A stretch of 18,503 nucleotides of DNA from Deltaproteobacteria bacterium (GCA_023381945.1 JAMCQY010000281.1:1-18503); one strand, 5' to 3'. Positions 1-7,342 are shown, counted from the stretch's first letter. Notes: generated by a model from the letters alone, not told the origin. Translations and numbers: made by a program.

Positions 1-281
1 TCAATCTTTCTCCTCAGCATGCGCCCCTTCGGACCGGCACTTTTTTCAACGGCGTCCACCCTGAAGATAGGGAAAAAGTGGCGCGGGCCTTTGGCCAGGC
101 CCTGGTCGGCGAGCAGCCTTACCGGATTGAACATCGCATTCTCCGGCCCGACGGTTCAGTCCGCCTCGTGCAAGGAGAAGCCGAGGTTAAGTTTGATCGG
201 CATGGCAGACCGGTTAGCATGTTCGGGACCCTCCGGGATATTACCGATTTTCGTCAGTCAGGCAAAGTTTCCCAGAAATAA
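1..281 (+). CDS. PAS-domain signalling protein, C-terminal fragment (5' end outside window)
   Basis: The frame is open from the left edge to the TAA at 279-281, giving about 92 residues of a longer protein. The visible part matches the second half of a PAS_3/PAC-type sensor domain: FFNGVHPEDREKV (helix and the HPEDR element), then RILRPDGSVRLV, then FDRHGRPVSMFGTLRDITD, which is the classic closing strand and the usual exit into a coiled-coil linker. The protein ends only about ten residues after the DIT motif, so no kinase, GGDEF or methyl-accepting domain follows on this side. Any output domain must lie upstream, or this is a sensor-only or truncated protein. The ligand cannot be deduced. 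An internal GTG at 78 is in frame but starts inside the fold and is not a likely start. Confidence 0.75.
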   Translation, partial: NLSPQHAPLRTGTFFNGVHPEDREKVARAFGQALVGEQPYRIEHRILRPDGSVRLVQGEAEVKFDRHGRPVSMFGTLRDITDFRQSGKVSQK

Positions 282-317
282 ATAAAAGAATTGTGAGAGG
301 GACTGGTTATTTCTTAG

Positions 318-572
318 ATGATCACTGAAATTCGGCTACAGGTGAAGGGCATGAAGCAACAAGGGGGCTTCACCTGAGCCGGTTGCCCTGACGCCGTGCG
401 CGCCGAACTGCTCCATCTGGCCGGCATGCTGGAGGTGAAGTATCACCCCGACCGGGACTTTTTCACGCTACGCTATGAATCCGTCCTGGTGACTACGCAA
501 AACATATACGCCGCAGTGGTCGCAGCCGGTAGAAAAATGGGGCGGGAGTATTTTCCTGAAGTCATTTCCTAA
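318..572 (+). CDS. Candidate selenoprotein: HMA-fold (MerP/CopZ-like) metal-binding protein with in-frame TGA
   Basis: Read through the TGA at 375-377, this is an 84-residue protein ending at TAA 570-572. An in-frame TAG lies directly before the ATG. The translation follows the heavy-metal-associated beta-alpha-beta-beta-alpha-beta pattern: strand EIRLQVKGM, the metal loop, helix DAVRAELLHLAGM, strands EVKYHPDRD and FTLRYES, helix TTQNIYAAVVAAG. In HMA proteins the loop is GMxCxxC; here it is GGFT-(UGA)-AGCPDAV, so the stop replaces the first Cys and the second Cys is kept, giving UxxC. Reading frame and fold continue uninterrupted on both sides. Downstream RNA can fold as GAGC 376-379 with GCUC 410-413 and GGUU 381-384 with AACU 406-409, with a small CGC/GCG cap around loop CGU (395-397), resembling the size and position of a bacterial SECIS. 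Oddities: five extra residues (KQQGG) before the motif and no well-spaced Shine-Dalgarno. The alternative is a pseudogene or sequencing error (TGC or TGT to TGA). Confidence 0.6.
375..413 (+). promoter_or_regulatory. Possible bacterial SECIS-like hairpin after in-frame TGA
   Basis: The segment starts at the in-frame TGA (375-377). GAGC (376-379) can pair with GCTC (410-413) and GGTT (381-384) with AACT (406-409, including one G-U), leaving C380 bulged. An inner CGC (392-394)/GCG (398-400) closes a CGT loop about 17 nt past the TGA. Bacterial SECIS elements are hairpins inside the coding region just after UGA with a G/U-containing apical loop at about this distance. I paired this by eye and calculated no energy; the central part is poorly paired, so support is modest. 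Confidence 0.35.
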
Positions 573-583
573 AAAAGTCGGCA

Positions 584-615
584 GGGGAGGGGGCCGAGAT
601 TGAGCCCCCCGCCCC
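584..615 (-). terminator. GC-rich hairpin between convergent genes, probable terminator of the aldo/keto reductase
   Basis: GGGG (584-587) pairs with CCCC (612-615) and GGGGGC (589-594) with GCCCCC (604-609), with a 9-nt loop. Read on the minus strand, the hairpin is followed after a few bases by a run of six T (571-576 complement), as in an intrinsic terminator for the minus-strand gene ending at 643. On the plus strand there is no T run, although the hairpin sits 12 nt after the HMA gene and could help end that transcript too. Confidence 0.55.
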
Positions 616-642
616 GAGACCGGCTAATCTTTCGGCATCCGC

Positions 643-1650
643 TTATCCCAACCACTGGGGATTTCTGGCGGTGCCGTCAAAATGCTCCGAGGTTTTGTAG
701 AGTTCATACCGTCCGGCCTTGGCTGCCGCGGCGGTTTTGGCCAGGATTGCCGCCACTTCCTGCTCGCTTAACGGCCGAAATGTACGGGCCGCGTTTAGCG
801 CCTGCTCCAAGATCGGGATGGAATCGCAGCCGGTGATCACCACCGCCACCGGCAGGTTCATGGCGTAGTGGAGACATTCCATGGGCGTGACCGTCTTGCT
901 CCGCAGGATGTACGGGGAGCCCATGGATTTCATCGCCAGCGGCGCGATTCCGTGTTTCACCAACTCGGGCAAAACCTTCTTTTGAAAGCTGTGATAGTGG
1001 GCGTCCATGACATTCAACGGCAGCTGCACGGCGACCGGGGTGAAGTTGTGGGCCAGGCAGGTTTCCAGCATCTTCAGGTGGATTTCCGGGCTCTTGTGCC
1101 CGGTGAACCCGAGGTAGCGGATTTTGCCGGCTTTTTGTGCGGCTTCCGCGGCCTCCATGGCGCCATTGGGGCCGAAGATCCGGGCCGGATCCGACATGCG
1201 GATTATTTCATGGAATTGCATCAAATCGATGGTGTCCGTCTGCAGGCGCTTCAGGCACTCATCAATCTGCCGGGCCGCCGCCTCTTTGGTACGGCCGTCG
1301 ATCTTGGTCATCAGGAAAACCTTCTGGCGGTAGCCGTCCCTTAAGGCCTTACCCATCCTGATCTCGCTTTGGCCGCCGTTATAATCCCAACAGTTATCCA
1401 TGAAATTTATGCCGTTATCGATGGCGGTGCGGGTAATGCGGATGCTCTCCTGCTCATCTGACTGCATGCCCATGTGCCAACCGCCCAATCCAACAAGGGA
1501 GACTTTTTCCCCCGTTTTTCCCAACTGGCGGTAAGGCATCTGACCTTTCGGCGCCGCCGCCCAGGCATAGGGCGGTAGGCCGGGGACGCGGCTTACTGCA
1601 ACTGCCAGCCCCAGCCCTGTAAACCGCTTGATAAACTCCCGACGCTCCAT
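643..1650 (-). CDS. Aldo/keto reductase with twin-arginine signal
   Basis: 335-residue aldo/keto reductase of the NAD(P)H-dependent TIM-barrel superfamily. The N-terminus MERREFIKRF followed by a hydrophobic stretch GLGLAVAV and AWAAA is a twin-arginine (Tat) export signal, so the folded protein is probably exported or membrane-anchored. The catalytic tetrad of the family is intact: D85 and Y90 (MDNCWDYNG), K116 (MTKIDG) and H147 (MQFHEI). The later segments VQLPLNVMDAH, GIAPLAMKSMG and VVITGCDS correspond to cofactor-side strands. The ATG at 1648-1650 is chosen because AGGAGG precedes it by four bases; an upstream in-frame TTG at 1663-1665 would overlap that site. The gene stands alone between a divergent CO-dehydrogenase cluster and the convergent HMA gene. 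The substrate is unknown. A nicotinamide-dependent enzyme outside the cytoplasm is biochemically odd, although Tat-signal members of this family are common in annotation. Confidence 0.9.
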   Translation of the reverse strand: MERREFIKRFTGLGLAVAVSRVPGLPPYAWAAAPKGQMPYRQLGKTGEKVSLVGLGGWHMGMQSDEQESIRITRTAIDNGINFMDNCWDYNGGQSEIRMGKALRDGYRQKVFLMTKIDGRTKEAAARQIDECLKRLQTDTIDLMQFHEIIRMSDPARIFGPNGAMEAAEAAQKAGKIRYLGFTGHKSPEIHLKMLETCLAHNFTPVAVQLPLNVMDAHYHSFQKKVLPELVKHGIAPLAMKSMGSPYILRSKTVTPMECLHYAMNLPVAVVITGCDSIPILEQALNAARTFRPLSEQEVAAILAKTAAAAKAGRYELYKTSEHFDGTARNPQWLG

Positions 1651-2019
1651 TTTTCCTCCTTCCAAGAAGAATTGATGGCGTACTCGCAGCAGTAACAGGG
1701 AAGGGAATAATTGGCGGGAAAGCTATGGGCGTTAGCGGACCATCTGTTTAATAAAATTAGGGCTCTTAGGCTGTTGTCAAGAGCCAGGGGGGACTGGGCA
1801 GGCCAAGCAAAGATTTCTTATTTGTCTCTATAACGTCGTTAATCCAAAACCAGTTTGAACCATCGAATGAAAAATTCATCTCAAAGTTTTTGTCTCCGTC
1901 TCGATCTTCTATTTTCCTTCTCCGTCCAGTTCTTCAGCTTCTTGACAGCTCTCCGCCAAACGCGGTAAGGTAAAGTTATTCAGACTTGCAGAATCACGAT
2001 TTCTTAGAGGATCAGGCAC
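1651..2019. promoter_or_regulatory. Divergent intergenic region between the reductase and cooS
   Basis: This 369-bp non-coding stretch separates two divergent genes. Toward cooS, TTGACA (1942-1947) with TAAGGT (1966-1971) at an 18-bp spacing is a possible sigma-70 promoter, and AGAGGA (2006-2011) is the Shine-Dalgarno for the ATG at 2020. Toward the reductase, the minus strand carries TTGACA (1780-1775) and TAATTT (1759-1754) with a 15-bp spacer, a weaker match. I saw no clear palindrome of the kind bound by the CO sensor CooA, and no RNA gene. Confidence 0.4.
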
Positions 2020-3915
2020 ATGGAAAAGAGTAAGGACGCGGCTTCCAGAGCCATGTTAAAAGCGGCGGAGCGCGGGGATTTAAGCACCATTTGGGACCGC
2101 TTTGCGGCCCAGACCCCGCAATGCGGCTTCGGCGAGTTAGGTACCTGTTGCCGCAACTGTCTTCAGGGACCCTGCCGTATTGACCCCTTCGGGGAGGGGG
2201 CTACAACGGGAGCCTGCGGCGCCTCGGCCGACACCATCGTCGCCCGCAACCTGGCGCGGGCTATTGCCGCCGGCACCGCCTCCCATTCCGGCCATGCCAA
2301 ACACCTGGCCCATACTTTGCTCAAATCCGCCACCGGCCGGGCTCCGGATTATCCCATCAAAGACGACGCCAAGCTCAAGGCGGTGGCCGGGCGTCTGGGC
2401 TTGGTTACCGAAGGCAAAACCACCACGGAAATTGCCAAGCTGGTGGCCGAAGCCGCGTTGGCCGACTTTTCCGAGAAGGAGTCCCCGGTGGCTTGGGCCG
2501 CCACCAACGTCACCCAAGGGCGGGTCGAGACCTTCCTCAAATTTGGCGTGGTGCCCACCGGCATCGACGCCGCGGTTTCGGAAGTCATGCACCGCACCCA
2601 TTACGGGGTGGACGCCGACCCGGTCAACCTCCTGCTGGGCGGAGTCAAGTGCGCCCTGGCGGATTTCGCCGGCTGCGCCATGGGCACCGATTTGGCCGAC
2701 GTCCTCTTCGGAACGCCCCAGCCGGTGGTCAGCCAGGCCAATTTAGGGGTGCTGAAGGCTGATGCCGTCAATATCGGCCTGCACGGCCACAGCCCCATCC
2801 TCTCTGACCTGATCGCCCAGGTGGCCCACGATCTGGACGCCGAAGCCAGGGCCGCGGGCGCAGCAGGAGGCATCAACCTGGTGGGCATCTGCTGCACCGG
2901 CAACGAGGTGCTTATGCGCCACGGCATCCCGTCGGCCACCCATTCGGTCTCCCAGGAACTGGCCATCGTCACCGGCGCCCTGGACGCCATGGTGGTGGAT
3001 TACCAGTGCATCATGCCTTCCCTGGCCCGACTGGCGGAATGCTTCCATACGAAGCTGATCACCACCATGCCCATCGCCAAGATCCCCGGCGCCGCCCACA
3101 TCGAATTCAGCGAAGAACGAGCCGGCCAGGCGGCCCGGGAGATTATCCGGCTGGGCATCGAAGCCTACAAGAAACGGGACCCCAAAAAGGTCAATATCCC
3201 CGACCAGCAGACGGAAGCCATGGCCGGGTTCTCCACCGAGGCCATTGTCGGGGCGCTCGCCCTCTTAAATAAGGAGGACCCTCTCAAACCGCTGATCGAC
3301 AATATCGTCGCCGGCAACATCTTGGGGGTGTGCCTGTTCGCCGGGTGCAATAATGTCCGGGTGCCCCAGGATGAGAATTTCCTGACCATGGCCAAGGCCC
3401 TGGCCCGTGAGAACGTGCTGATTCTGGCCACCGGCTGCGGGGCCGGGGCCTTTGCCCGCCACGGACTGCTGACCTCCGCGGCTACTAATGAATACGCCGG
3501 CGACGGCCTGAAGGCGGTGCTCACCGCCATCGGCCAGGCCGTGGGCCTGGCCGGACCCCTGCCGCTGGTGCTGCATATGGGTTCGTGCGTGGACAATACC
3601 CGGGCGGCCCAGGTGGCGGTGGCCGTGGCCAACAAGCTGGGCGTGGATCTGGACAAGCTCCCGGTGGTGGCCAGCGCCCCGGAGGCCACCACTGAAAAGG
3701 CTATCGCCATCGGCACCTGGGCGGTGGCTGCGGGTCTCCCCACTCACGTGGGGGTCGTCCCGCCGGTGCTGGGCAGCCCCCTGGTGGCGCAAGTGTTGAC
3801 CCAGGACGTCAAGGGCCTGTTCGGCGGCTATTTTATCGTCGATACCAACCCGGAAACCTCGGCCCAGAAGCTCATTGAGGCCATCCGGGAGAGAAGGGCA
3901 GGGCTGGGGCTATGA
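2020..3915 (+). CDS. cooS: Anaerobic Ni-Fe carbon monoxide dehydrogenase catalytic subunit
   Basis: 631 residues, the usual length of monofunctional CooS. It catalyses CO + H2O = CO2 + 2 e- + 2 H+ in the cytoplasm as a homodimer. All metal sites are visible: C35 and C43 for the inter-subunit D-cluster; C44, C47, C52 and C66 for the B-cluster [4Fe-4S]; and for the Ni-Fe C-cluster the HGH motif (255-257), C292 (CCTGNE), C330 (VDYQC), C443 (FAGCNN), C473 (ATGCGAG) and C523 (MGSCVDN). K560 (TTEKA) fits the catalytic lysine and H89 the proton-relay histidine region. Spacing between the C-cluster cysteines matches characterised enzymes, so it should be active. AGAGGA precedes the ATG by eight bases. 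The stop overlaps the cooF start (ATGA), showing translational coupling. No nickel-insertion gene cooC and no acetyl-CoA synthase gene lies in this window. Confidence 0.97.
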   Translation: MEKSKDAASRAMLKAAERGDLSTIWDRFAAQTPQCGFGELGTCCRNCLQGPCRIDPFGEGATTGACGASADTIVARNLARAIAAGTASHSGHAKHLAHTLLKSATGRAPDYPIKDDAKLKAVAGRLGLVTEGKTTTEIAKLVAEAALADFSEKESPVAWAATNVTQGRVETFLKFGVVPTGIDAAVSEVMHRTHYGVDADPVNLLLGGVKCALADFAGCAMGTDLADVLFGTPQPVVSQANLGVLKADAVNIGLHGHSPILSDLIAQVAHDLDAEARAAGAAGGINLVGICCTGNEVLMRHGIPSATHSVSQELAIVTGALDAMVVDYQCIMPSLARLAECFHTKLITTMPIAKIPGAAHIEFSEERAGQAAREIIRLGIEAYKKRDPKKVNIPDQQTEAMAGFSTEAIVGALALLNKEDPLKPLIDNIVAGNILGVCLFAGCNNVRVPQDENFLTMAKALARENVLILATGCGAGAFARHGLLTSAATNEYAGDGLKAVLTAIGQAVGLAGPLPLVLHMGSCVDNTRAAQVAVAVANKLGVDLDKLPVVASAPEATTEKAIAIGTWAVAAGLPTHVGVVPPVLGSPLVAQVLTQDVKGLFGGYFIVDTNPETSAQKLIEAIRERRAGLGL

Positions 3916-4403
3916 AAGAGATCTTCGTCCGCCTGGACCGCTGCCAGGGCTGCCGCAGTTGCCAATTGGCTTGCGCCGTAGCCCATTCCCAATCCAAGAA
4001 CCTGTTCGGGGCGGTTGCTGAGAGCCCACCCCCGGGCTACCGCATCTATATCGAGCGGGGTGATGGCGTCAACGTGCCCCTCACCTGCCGCCACTGCGAC
4101 CCGGCCCCCTGCCTGGAGGCCTGCATCGCCGGCGCTCTCTATCGCGATGAGCACGGCCTGGTGCGCCGCCGCAAAGACAATTGCGTAGGCTGCTGGACCT
4201 GCATGATGGTCTGCCCTTATGGCGTGGTGAGCCGGGCCAAAGACCGCAAGATCGCGGTGAAATGCGACCGCTGCCATAAACTGGACATACCCGCCTGCGT
4301 CCAGGCCTGCCCCACCAAGGCCTTGGTGTTCGCCGAGGCCGGGAGTTTTGGGGCGGAAATCCGGAAAAATGTGGCCGGGATAATCACTGGTGGAAAGGGA
4401 TAA
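3912..4403 (+). CDS. cooF: CooF-type polyferredoxin, electron-transfer partner of CO dehydrogenase
   Basis: 163-residue iron-sulfur protein with sixteen cysteines in four groups, enough for four [4Fe-4S] clusters: C11/14/17/21, C59/62/67/71, C91/94/97/101 and C118/121/129/133. The layout, including CRHCDPAPCLEAC and CDRCHKLDIPACVQAC, is that of the CooF/HycB/DmsB ferredoxin family. It has no signal peptide, so it is cytoplasmic and would take electrons from the B/D clusters of CooS. The ATG overlaps the cooS stop by four bases, which strongly supports a shared mRNA and a shared complex. The likely downstream acceptor is the flavoprotein encoded next. No hydrogenase (Ech/Coo type) genes are present here, so H2 evolution cannot be claimed from this locus. 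Confidence 0.95.
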   Translation: MKEIFVRLDRCQGCRSCQLACAVAHSQSKNLFGAVAESPPPGYRIYIERGDGVNVPLTCRHCDPAPCLEACIAGALYRDEHGLVRRRKDNCVGCWTCMMVCPYGVVSRAKDRKIAVKCDRCHKLDIPACVQACPTKALVFAEAGSFGAEIRKNVAGIITGGKG

Positions 4404-4521
4404 AAGGGTAAAGCAAAAGGAAAATGGGCGAACGGGAAAGGGAATAGGAATAGTTTGCGGCTTGTCTTTACGCCTTTGCGTCTTTGCGTGAAATATCTTT
4501 TCCTCTCTAAAAGGAAAGTCT
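4404..4521. repeat. Purine-rich spacer with a short TTTGCGT tandem repeat
   Basis: After the cooF stop, about 50 bases are nearly all purine (roughly 4404-4453). Then follows a tandem TTTGCGT element (cctttgcgtctttgcgtg, about 4472-4489) of the kind often seen as a degenerate repeat between bacterial genes. AAGGAAAG shortly before the ATG at 4522 provides the ribosome-binding site of the next gene. No terminator hairpin is evident, so read-through from cooSF to the oxidoreductase is plausible. Confidence 0.35.
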
Positions 4522-5760
4522 ATGCGTTACGTTATCATCGGTAACGGCGCCGCGGGCAATGCTGCCGCGGCGGCTATCCGGAAGCAAGACCCAGGCGGCG
4601 AGGTGCTGATCTTCAGCGATGAGCCGGCGCCGGCCTATTACCGGCCTCTGATTGTCAATCTTATTGAGGATATCCATAAGGATATCTTTGTCCCGCAAGA
4701 ACTGAACATGAAAGCCGCCACCGGGCAAACGGTGATGGCCCTTGATGCCGGCGCTAAACGGCTCACCTTCCTGGATGGGGCAACCTGCACTTATGACCGG
4801 CTGCTGCTGGCCACCGGCGCCTCGGCCATTATCCCCGACCTCCCCGGTTTGCAAGGCCATGGGACCTTTGTCTTGCGCACCTTGGCTGACGCTGAGACCC
4901 TGGCCCAAGCCGCGGGAGAGGCCAAGGAGGCCCTGGTCATCGGCGCCGGCCGCGTCGGGTTGAAGGCGGCGATGGCCCTGCGTCAGCGCAATCTTTCCGT
5001 GACCATCGTGGAGCAGGGGCCGGGCCCGGCCCCCATGCAGTTCGACCAGGAGGCCGGCGGCATATTGTCTGAGGCCCTGGCCGCCCAAGGTTTTAATCTG
5101 CTCTTCGGCCAAACGGTGGCCGAAGTGCAGCGGGCCGGTGACCGGCTCATCGGTGCAATCCTGGCGGATGGCCGGAAACTTCCAGCGCAAGTGATCGTGG
5201 CCGCGGTGGGGGTGCGTCCCAAGGTGGAGTTGGCCCAAGCGGCCGGCCTAACGGTTAAGCAGGGAATTGTGGTGGACCGGCACCTGCGCACCAGTGCCCC
5301 GGAAATCTACGCCGCCGGCGACGTGGCCGAGACCACCGACCTGGTTACCGGACACTCCCTGGTGAGCGGCCTCTGGACCAATGCGGTGGAGATGGGCCGC
5401 ATCGCCGGCCGTAATATGGCCGGGGGCCATCAGGAATACCAAGGGGCCTGGGGGGTACTGAACGCCCTGGAGGTGGCCGGCATCCCCACCGTGGCCGTGG
5501 GCCTCACCACCCCGCCGCTGGACGCCGGCTACCAGGTCCTGCGCCGCCGCCGGGGGAATAACTACCGCAAGCTGGTCTGTAAGGATGGAATCCTGGTGGG
5601 CGCCCTCCTGTTGGGCGCCCTTGACGGCGCCGGGGTCTATGCCGGCCTCATCCGGAGCCGCACCCGGATCAATGATCTGGCGGCGGCCCTGGACCAACCA
5701 CGGCGGGGTCTGGCCTCCCGGCTCGCCGCGATTATTAACCAAAGGCAGTTAAACATGTAG
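4522..5760 (+). CDS. CO-dehydrogenase-associated FAD-dependent NAD(P) oxidoreductase
   Basis: 412-residue flavoprotein of the pyridine nucleotide-disulfide oxidoreductase (Pyr_redox_2) superfamily, of the NADH oxidase/rubredoxin reductase-like group. It has an N-terminal FAD Rossmann motif GNGAAG (7-12), ATGAS (97-101), a second Rossmann motif GAGRVG (141-146) for NAD(P)H, and the FAD ribityl-contact motif YAAGDVAE (263-270). No redox-active CxxC disulfide is seen, arguing against a thioredoxin- or lipoamide-reductase role. Linked cooS-cooF-flavoprotein sets are known in CO-using anaerobes, where this protein is thought to move electrons from CooF to NAD(P)+. That role is inferred here from position. 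A 118-bp gap separates it from cooF, so it may be cotranscribed or have its own promoter. The exact acceptor (NAD+, NADP+ or O2/peroxide detoxification) is not determined by the sequence. Confidence 0.85.
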   Translation: MRYVIIGNGAAGNAAAAAIRKQDPGGEVLIFSDEPAPAYYRPLIVNLIEDIHKDIFVPQELNMKAATGQTVMALDAGAKRLTFLDGATCTYDRLLLATGASAIIPDLPGLQGHGTFVLRTLADAETLAQAAGEAKEALVIGAGRVGLKAAMALRQRNLSVTIVEQGPGPAPMQFDQEAGGILSEALAAQGFNLLFGQTVAEVQRAGDRLIGAILADGRKLPAQVIVAAVGVRPKVELAQAAGLTVKQGIVVDRHLRTSAPEIYAAGDVAETTDLVTGHSLVSGLWTNAVEMGRIAGRNMAGGHQEYQGAWGVLNALEVAGIPTVAVGLTTPPLDAGYQVLRRRRGNNYRKLVCKDGILVGALLLGALDGAGVYAGLIRSRTRINDLAAALDQPRRGLASRLAAIINQRQLNM

Positions 5761-5761
5761 C

Positions 5762-5810
5762 CGCAGGCTTAGCCTGCGCTCAATGGTATAGGGCATAGCA
5801 ATCTATGCCC
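5762..5810. repeat. Pair of small perfect inverted repeats, REP-like
   Basis: Two hairpins follow the oxidoreductase stop directly: CGCAGGC (5762-5768) with GCCTGCG (5772-5778) around TTA, and GGGCATAG (5791-5798) with CTATGCCC (5803-5810) around CAAT. Both resemble the short palindromic intergenic elements scattered in many bacterial genomes, and either could act as a transcript end-stabiliser. No T run follows, so they are not typical terminators. Confidence 0.5.
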
Positions 5811-5853
5811 CTACAAAAGTCTTGGAAATTTTTTGCAATCGCAATAAAAAGAA

Positions 5854-5878
5854 GGCGGCCAGGATCATCCGAGCCGCC
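5854..5878 (-). terminator. Intrinsic terminator of the minus-strand FAD oxidoreductase
   Basis: GGCGGC (5854-5859) pairs with GCCGCC (5873-5878), and an inner GGA/TCC extends the stem. On the minus strand the hairpin is followed immediately by a T-rich tail (TTCTTTTTATT). It lies about 50 nt beyond the stop of the minus-strand gene, the expected position. On the plus strand no T run follows. Confidence 0.7.
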
Positions 5879-5926
5879 CCTTGGTTGAAATTATACCTTC
5901 ATTAAGTTAATCAAACCGGCTGACAG

Positions 5927-7342
5927 TCAATCCCCGGCGCGTTTTTCTTCAATATACTCACCTTCGGCATTTACCGACCAGGGGTCGACATTCTCCCCCA
6001 GCATGGCTCGCGCCGCCAGTATGCCGGTTAGCATGGAGTGATCCATATTATTGTAGCGAAACTGCCCATACCTGCCGATGCAGTAAAGATTGGAGAATTG
6101 GGCCAGCCAGTCTTTGATCAGGCCCAGGTGTTTTTCGTAGCCGTCTTCATACATGGGGTAAGCCTTGGCATAACGGACCACGAAACCATCGAGAAAGTCT
6201 TCCTGATTATAGAACTTCAAGTGGGACTGGTCTTGCCGGGCGATGTTAATGAGTTCCGAATCTGCTGAGTTCCAAAGGGCATCCCCTTCGAAACAGAAGT
6301 ATTCGAAGCCGGCGGAACTGGTCCCGGCGCGAGGCACCATGGCCGGACTCCAATTCTCGTAAAGCTGTAAACGGCCGGCCGTGACTTCCGGACTATGAAG
6401 ATAGATCCAGTTATCCGGCAGGGTGGTTTTCGTCTTAAACAGCAGATTAACCGTGATGATGGAGCGGTATCTCAAGTTCCGGGCCGCCGTAAGCACCGCT
6501 TCCGGCGGCCGGGGAGACATCCTGAGGACCAATTCGCTGATGGGCATACTGGAAAAACAGTGCGAGCACGATGTCAGTTGATCATGGCCCCTACCGCGGG
6601 TGAGCACTTCCGTTACCTTACCCTGAGTATGCCGGACCTCGACCACCTCCTGATCCCGGCGGATTTCTCCCCCGTTGCTGCTTAGGCGCCGGCACATGTC
6701 TTCGTACATCTGGCCGGGCCCCAGGCGGGGATAATGAAAGCTGTCGATGAGGCTGGCAACCTTGCCGCGGTTTTGTAACCCCATGGCGTTTATCAAGGCC
6801 CGGCCCAGGGAGAGATTGCGGATCCGCTGGGCCGCCCAATCAGCACTGAGCGTGGTGCAGGAAATACCCCAGACCTTCTCCGTGTAAGTTTTAAAGAAAA
6901 TGTTGAACAGGATTTTGCCAAATCGGTTGGAGACCCAGTCAGCAAAACTCACTTCGGGTTTGACCGGAAAAGCCCGGGCTTTCAGATAACTCAATACGAT
7001 TTTGCTGGATACCAAAGGTCCCAGCCCGCTTAAAGCGTTGCCGACCCGCAGCGGGTAGTAGAAAAATTTGCCCCGGTAATAGATGCGAGACAACCGTTGG
7101 CGTACCAAAAAATCGGCGGGCAGAGTCTGTTCCCACAGGGCCTGGATTTCCTTATTCTTCGTAAAGAACCGGTGTCCGCCGATATCACAGCGGAACCCCT
7201 TGTATTTCACCGTCTTGCAAAGCCCGCCCATCTGCTGGTCTTTTTCTAACAGCAGGCAGGGAAGCCGGCGTTCCGCCAAAGCGTGAGCCGCGGAGATACC
7301 CGCCGGTCCGCCGCCGATGATCACGGGTCTCAGATCGGACAT
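5927..7342 (-). CDS. FAD-dependent amine-oxidase / UDP-galactopyranose-mutase-like oxidoreductase
   Basis: 471-residue FAD enzyme. The dinucleotide motif IIGGGPAGISAA (8-19) with E33 at the end of strand 2, the GGLCKT loop (39-44) and GGHRFF (55-60) place it with the NAD(P)-binding amine oxidase family that includes protoporphyrinogen oxidase, phytoene desaturase and UDP-galactopyranose mutase. The C-terminal IGRYGQFRYNNMDHSM with TGILAARAML matches the FAD-binding closing segment of mutase-like members. It is longer than classical bacterial UDP-galactopyranose mutase (about 370-390 residues), so that reaction is not assured; related proteins often sit in polysaccharide gene clusters, but here no glycosyltransferase is adjacent. 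The ATG at 7340-7342 is chosen because GGAG lies eight bases before it; the GTG two codons upstream would be too close. It is monocistronic, with its own terminator. Confidence 0.75.
   Translation of the reverse strand: MSDLRPVIIGGGPAGISAAHALAERRLPCLLLEKDQQMGGLCKTVKYKGFRCDIGGHRFFTKNKEIQALWEQTLPADFLVRQRLSRIYYRGKFFYYPLRVGNALSGLGPLVSSKIVLSYLKARAFPVKPEVSFADWVSNRFGKILFNIFFKTYTEKVWGISCTTLSADWAAQRIRNLSLGRALINAMGLQNRGKVASLIDSFHYPRLGPGQMYEDMCRRLSSNGGEIRRDQEVVEVRHTQGKVTEVLTRGRGHDQLTSCSHCFSSMPISELVLRMSPRPPEAVLTAARNLRYRSIITVNLLFKTKTTLPDNWIYLHSPEVTAGRLQLYENWSPAMVPRAGTSSAGFEYFCFEGDALWNSADSELINIARQDQSHLKFYNQEDFLDGFVVRYAKAYPMYEDGYEKHLGLIKDWLAQFSNLYCIGRYGQFRYNNMDHSMLTGILAARAMLGENVDPWSVNAEGEYIEEKRAGD

Noticed and set aside
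1663..1665. TTG as the start of the aldo/keto reductase
   Set aside because: It overlaps the AGGAGG ribosome site that serves the ATG five codons downstream, and the Tat motif is better placed from that ATG.
1651..2019. CooA- or RcoM-type operator upstream of cooS
   Set aside because: I looked for a TGTCA...TGACA-like palindrome; the isolated TTGACA and TTGTCAA sites are too far apart to form one.
2137..3792. Several long minus-strand and alternate-frame open frames across cooS
   Set aside because: The GC-rich, strongly coding cooS frame produces long antisense frames; their translations are low-complexity and match no fold.
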